Below, piece by piece: positions 61,301 through 64,000 of a stretch of 64,000 nt of DNA. The DNA lies in contig NC_092182.1 in NCBI RefSeq assembly GCF_043641665.1, forward strand, positions 18,465,241-18,529,240, read 5' to 3'. The translations under genes and the position numbers were made by a program. Position 1 is the first letter of the stretch, and the number at the start of each line of letters is the position of its first letter. The notes beneath the pieces are model-generated. The model was not told the origin of the DNA, ran no database searches, and saw only the letters and a program-made list of their open reading frames with translations. The stretch is from Enoplosus armatus. Its lineage: Eukaryota; Chordata; Actinopteri; Centrarchiformes; Enoplosidae.

Positions 61301-61980
61301 CCTTTGCAACGGTCCCACAAAATCTCTATCTCTAAACGAATAAGGGTATACATTGCAATATTGCCCAACCTACTATTATTTAACAAGGCCTGAGTATTCC
61401 TTTTCACATTGTACTGATACCAAAAAGAGACTTCCTTAAACCTCCTTATGCATTTGACAAAATCTAAGTGATGTCCACTGAATTACCAGTTTATTTTGCA
61501 CACTTGTAAAATCTAACAGAGTGCAGTAGTTTTGCAAAAAGTCTAATCTTTGTGAAGCTTTCAATGTTCAGTAATTGCTGACACTGCTGATTCTGATTCA
61601 CCTCTATGGTAATTTTAGGTGTTGGATTGCTTTATATTGAGAAAAGTTTCTAATATTCATCCCCCTCTTGTATGTAAAGAGAACTTTAGAAGCACCTTTT
61701 TAATATCATGCAGTCCAGTACAGAACCACCACCAATAGATAATACAGCTTTAGAAATAACCATATTACCGTTGAATCAACACCTCTCTGACACAACGTGA
61801 ACAAAAACAGACTTTCAGATTTCTTAATCCATCGGGTACATTCATCATTGAATGCCACCCGTCTTTGAGTTTGATGTAGGGTTTATTGCAGAACTTGTTT
61901 ATCTACCACAATAGACCCCAGAAAGGATTAAGTCAAACATACAAAATTACTAATTGCACCTTCACTCGTCAAGACACTTG

Positions 61981-61981
<1 letters not shown>

Positions 61982-62012
<31 letters not shown>
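61982..62012 (+). repeat. (CA)n microsatellite
   Basis: About 15 CA units. Confidence 0.93.
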
Positions 62013-62018
<6 letters not shown>

Positions 62019-62153
62019 GACTGTAGCCAAGATGGTTGCCTGTGAGAATGAAAACTGAGGCTTTGCAGAGTTTTCAAATGAGAGGCGTAATTAACACCTA
62101 AATTATCAACTCAGCAGAATGAGCTGGCAATTGTCTGATAAGGTGTAAAGTTT

Positions 62154-62177
62154 CACACACACACACACACACACACA
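62154..62177 (+). repeat. (CA)n microsatellite
   Basis: About 12 CA units. Confidence 0.92.
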
Positions 62178-62582
62178 AACAGGCCACACACAGAAACATA
62201 TCCCACGCTAGTGCAGTCTATCTTAACTCGGACAAGAAGATACTGCAAGTGATTTCTCCGCTGGTGTAGAGATAAGTCGACATTAGTCTATCATTTCCCT
62301 CCACCCTTCTCTGCTTCTTCTTCTCCATCCCACCGTCAACCCAGTTCTTCGCTCAGTGTCACGACTACCACGGCTCTCAATCTCAAGGTTAGGCTGGCAA
62401 GGTCAAATTGACTTTAGATTAATTAACTGTCAATTAAAGGAGTAATTGTTTCATAATGTGGTGTGCCCCCGAGACAAGGTGTGTGTGAGCGGGGCAAGCA
62501 CTGTCAGAGCTGGTTTAAGCCGATAAGGTGGTGAGTGAAGCCTCTCAGAGAGAGAGAGAGAGAGAGGGAAGGGAAAGGATTC

Positions 62583-62584
<2 letters not shown>

Positions 62585-62640
<56 letters not shown>
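62585..62640 (+). repeat. (GT)n microsatellite
   Basis: About 28 GT units, preceded by a short GA tract (62,547-62,566). Confidence 0.95.
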
Positions 62641-62645
<5 letters not shown>

Positions 62646-63399
62646 TGTGTGTGAGAGAGTGTGAGAGAGGAAAGAGGCCGATAAGAGGTGTGTGTTTGTT
62701 AGAGAGAAAGACAGCGATAGAGACCTATAATGAGAGAAACGAGTGATACATCCTCCATTATCCCATAACAGCGGCACTGCCGGATGCCACGCTCTCCTCC
62801 GCAGGGTGCATCAGGTCGCCCTGAGGTGGCTGCACATACAAGCACACAAACATCAACACACAGAACAAACACACACACATCTGTGGCAGTCGCATACAAA
62901 ATCTTCACTCAAATTAACATTCATCAGCGCATACAGAGGCTGATGAATTGATGAATCCACCACTACTGTCAACCAAGGGAGGGAGAGAAGAGCTCAGAGA
63001 GGGAGAAGAGTGATGGAGATAGAATGAGAAATGGAGGAGGAAAAACAAAACAAAAAAAGAAAGAAGACATGAATAAAAGAGAGAGGGGGAGAGGCCGTGC
63101 GGTGAACGTTGATGAAATGGTGATTGCCTCTTGCTTGCTAATGGTTGGCCTGGAGGGGTGTCAGAGAATGACATGTGCAGCTAAGCTCTTCCCTCTGCAT
63201 TCGTTTCTCCTCTTCCTAATATTACCAGTGAGGTTCACCTTTGCAGACAATTGTAGATGTTCCATTGAGAGAACAGAGGGTTAGGCATTATCAATAGGAA
63301 TTCAATAATCATTCATGTTGTGTTTTTACTTCCCTGAAGGTAATGTCAGAGAGCCACCGCTTCCCTCCGTGGTTTACAGAACATGTAAAGGTATTTCCA

Positions 63400-63560
63400 G
63401 CATCAGTTGTCCCTTTTCCTGGAGACATTTTCTTTAAAACCAAAGCTTTTTTTTTTCTGTGATCAACTTTTTATTGAACATTATGAAACATACAAAAACC
63501 AAAAAGGAAAGAGGAGCATAAGAAAGTAAGTAAAGTAAATACACAAAAGGAGTGTGGACT
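63400..63560 (-). repeat. possible minus-strand retroposed 3' end
   Basis: On the minus strand CAATAAAAAGTTGATCACAG is followed by an A-run of about 11. This is the layout of a polyadenylated retroposed transcript or LINE 3' end. No coding sequence could be tied to it. Confidence 0.3.
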
Positions 63561-64000
63561 AACAGAATGCGAGTGGGACATCATTATACAGGGGAAAGTA
63601 TGCAGCAGCATGCAGCCGCCAAGAGAGCGCCTTTTTTCAGAGCGCTCCGCCTTCTTTGTGTGGCCGCTTCAAGCGCTTCTAGTTGAAAATCTCTTAACTT
63701 TTCAGAAAGGTGCTGGACAGAGACAGAAAAGCCCATTTGTAGGAGCAGATCAGCTGGACGCTGACTGTTGTTGGTGAGTGTGAGTGCTTTTATCATCCTA
63801 CACGTCGTTAGCTTGTTGTTAGCTGTGTAGTAAACCCCTTAACGTAGTGTTAAGATATTGTTGCCATAGAAACAAAGCATTTTTCCTCTCACTGCACAAG
63901 CGCTTCACCCCAGTGCCACTATGTGGACACAGTGCCTTAGAAATCCAAAAAATATTACCCACACAAAATCTTGCACACCGAATCTGATATGTTTATGAAA

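Larger units (their letters stand above)
58522..64000. other. intergenic or intronic region to the window end, no gene recognised
   Basis: The plus strand is GA-rich at 59,080-59,340 and CT-rich at 60,300-60,500. CA/GT repeats lie at 61,982-62,012, 62,154-62,177 and 62,585-62,640. A reversed poly(A)-like tract lies near 63,445. If the CpG-rich block at 57.3 kb is a promoter, this would be the first large intron of that gene. No coding exon could be supported. Confidence 0.45.

Noticed and set aside
62451..62777. Frames through the GT/CA repeats
   Set aside because: Translations of dinucleotide repeats only.
63584..63796. 70-codon minus-strand frame with GC-rich AAGCGC words
   Set aside because: No recognisable domain; the composition suggests an old repeat, but no ends were visible.

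Overview
The window is vertebrate nuclear DNA and almost certainly from a teleost fish. Coding sequence is split into many short exons with GT-AG introns. The two recognisable genes have the teleost forms of r3hdm2 and stac3. The repeats (a Rex1/L2-type LINE 3' end, hAT elements, Harbinger-like MITEs, CA/GT microsatellites) are typical of percomorph fishes. Exon limits were set by hand from reading frame, splice phase and remembered similarity to the mammalian and zebrafish proteins; no alignment was run.

Region by region: (1) About 614-26,844, plus strand: the 3' nineteen coding exons of r3hdm2 (R3H and SUZ domains, long Gln/Pro-rich region, conserved C-terminal domain), with a 3' UTR to about 27.7 kb. 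Its 5' end lies left of the window. (2) 28.1-29.8 kb: a 5'-truncated LINE of Rex1/L2 type on the minus strand, keeping a 345-codon reverse-transcriptase C-terminus. (3) 30,754-35,513, minus strand: an unrecognised three-exon gene predicted to encode about 1,298 residues. It contains an array of nearly identical 154-155 residue repeats and has a 23/28-bp tandem array immediately 5' of its start codon. (4) 36,514-41,040: a 4.5-kb hAT transposon of the ZMYM1-like/DUF4371 type with a perfect 8-bp target-site duplication. Its transposase is broken, and a 467-bp non-autonomous hAT with its own perfect duplication is nested inside. (5) 43,596-51,045, plus strand: a complete stac3 in 12 coding exons (345 residues; C1 plus two SH3 domains). 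(6) 51-64 kb: no gene recognised. It holds microsatellites, a further hAT MITE, a CpG-rich candidate promoter near 57.3 kb, and several noncoding blocks that resemble regulatory sequence.

The order r3hdm2 then stac3 on the same strand matches the human 12q13 neighbourhood as I remember it. The repeat-protein gene between them, on the opposite strand, has no counterpart I know in mammals and is the most interesting feature here. R3hdm2 (a putative RNA-binding protein) and Stac3 (skeletal-muscle excitation-contraction coupling) are not known to act in one pathway; their adjacency is conserved synteny rather than an operon-like unit.
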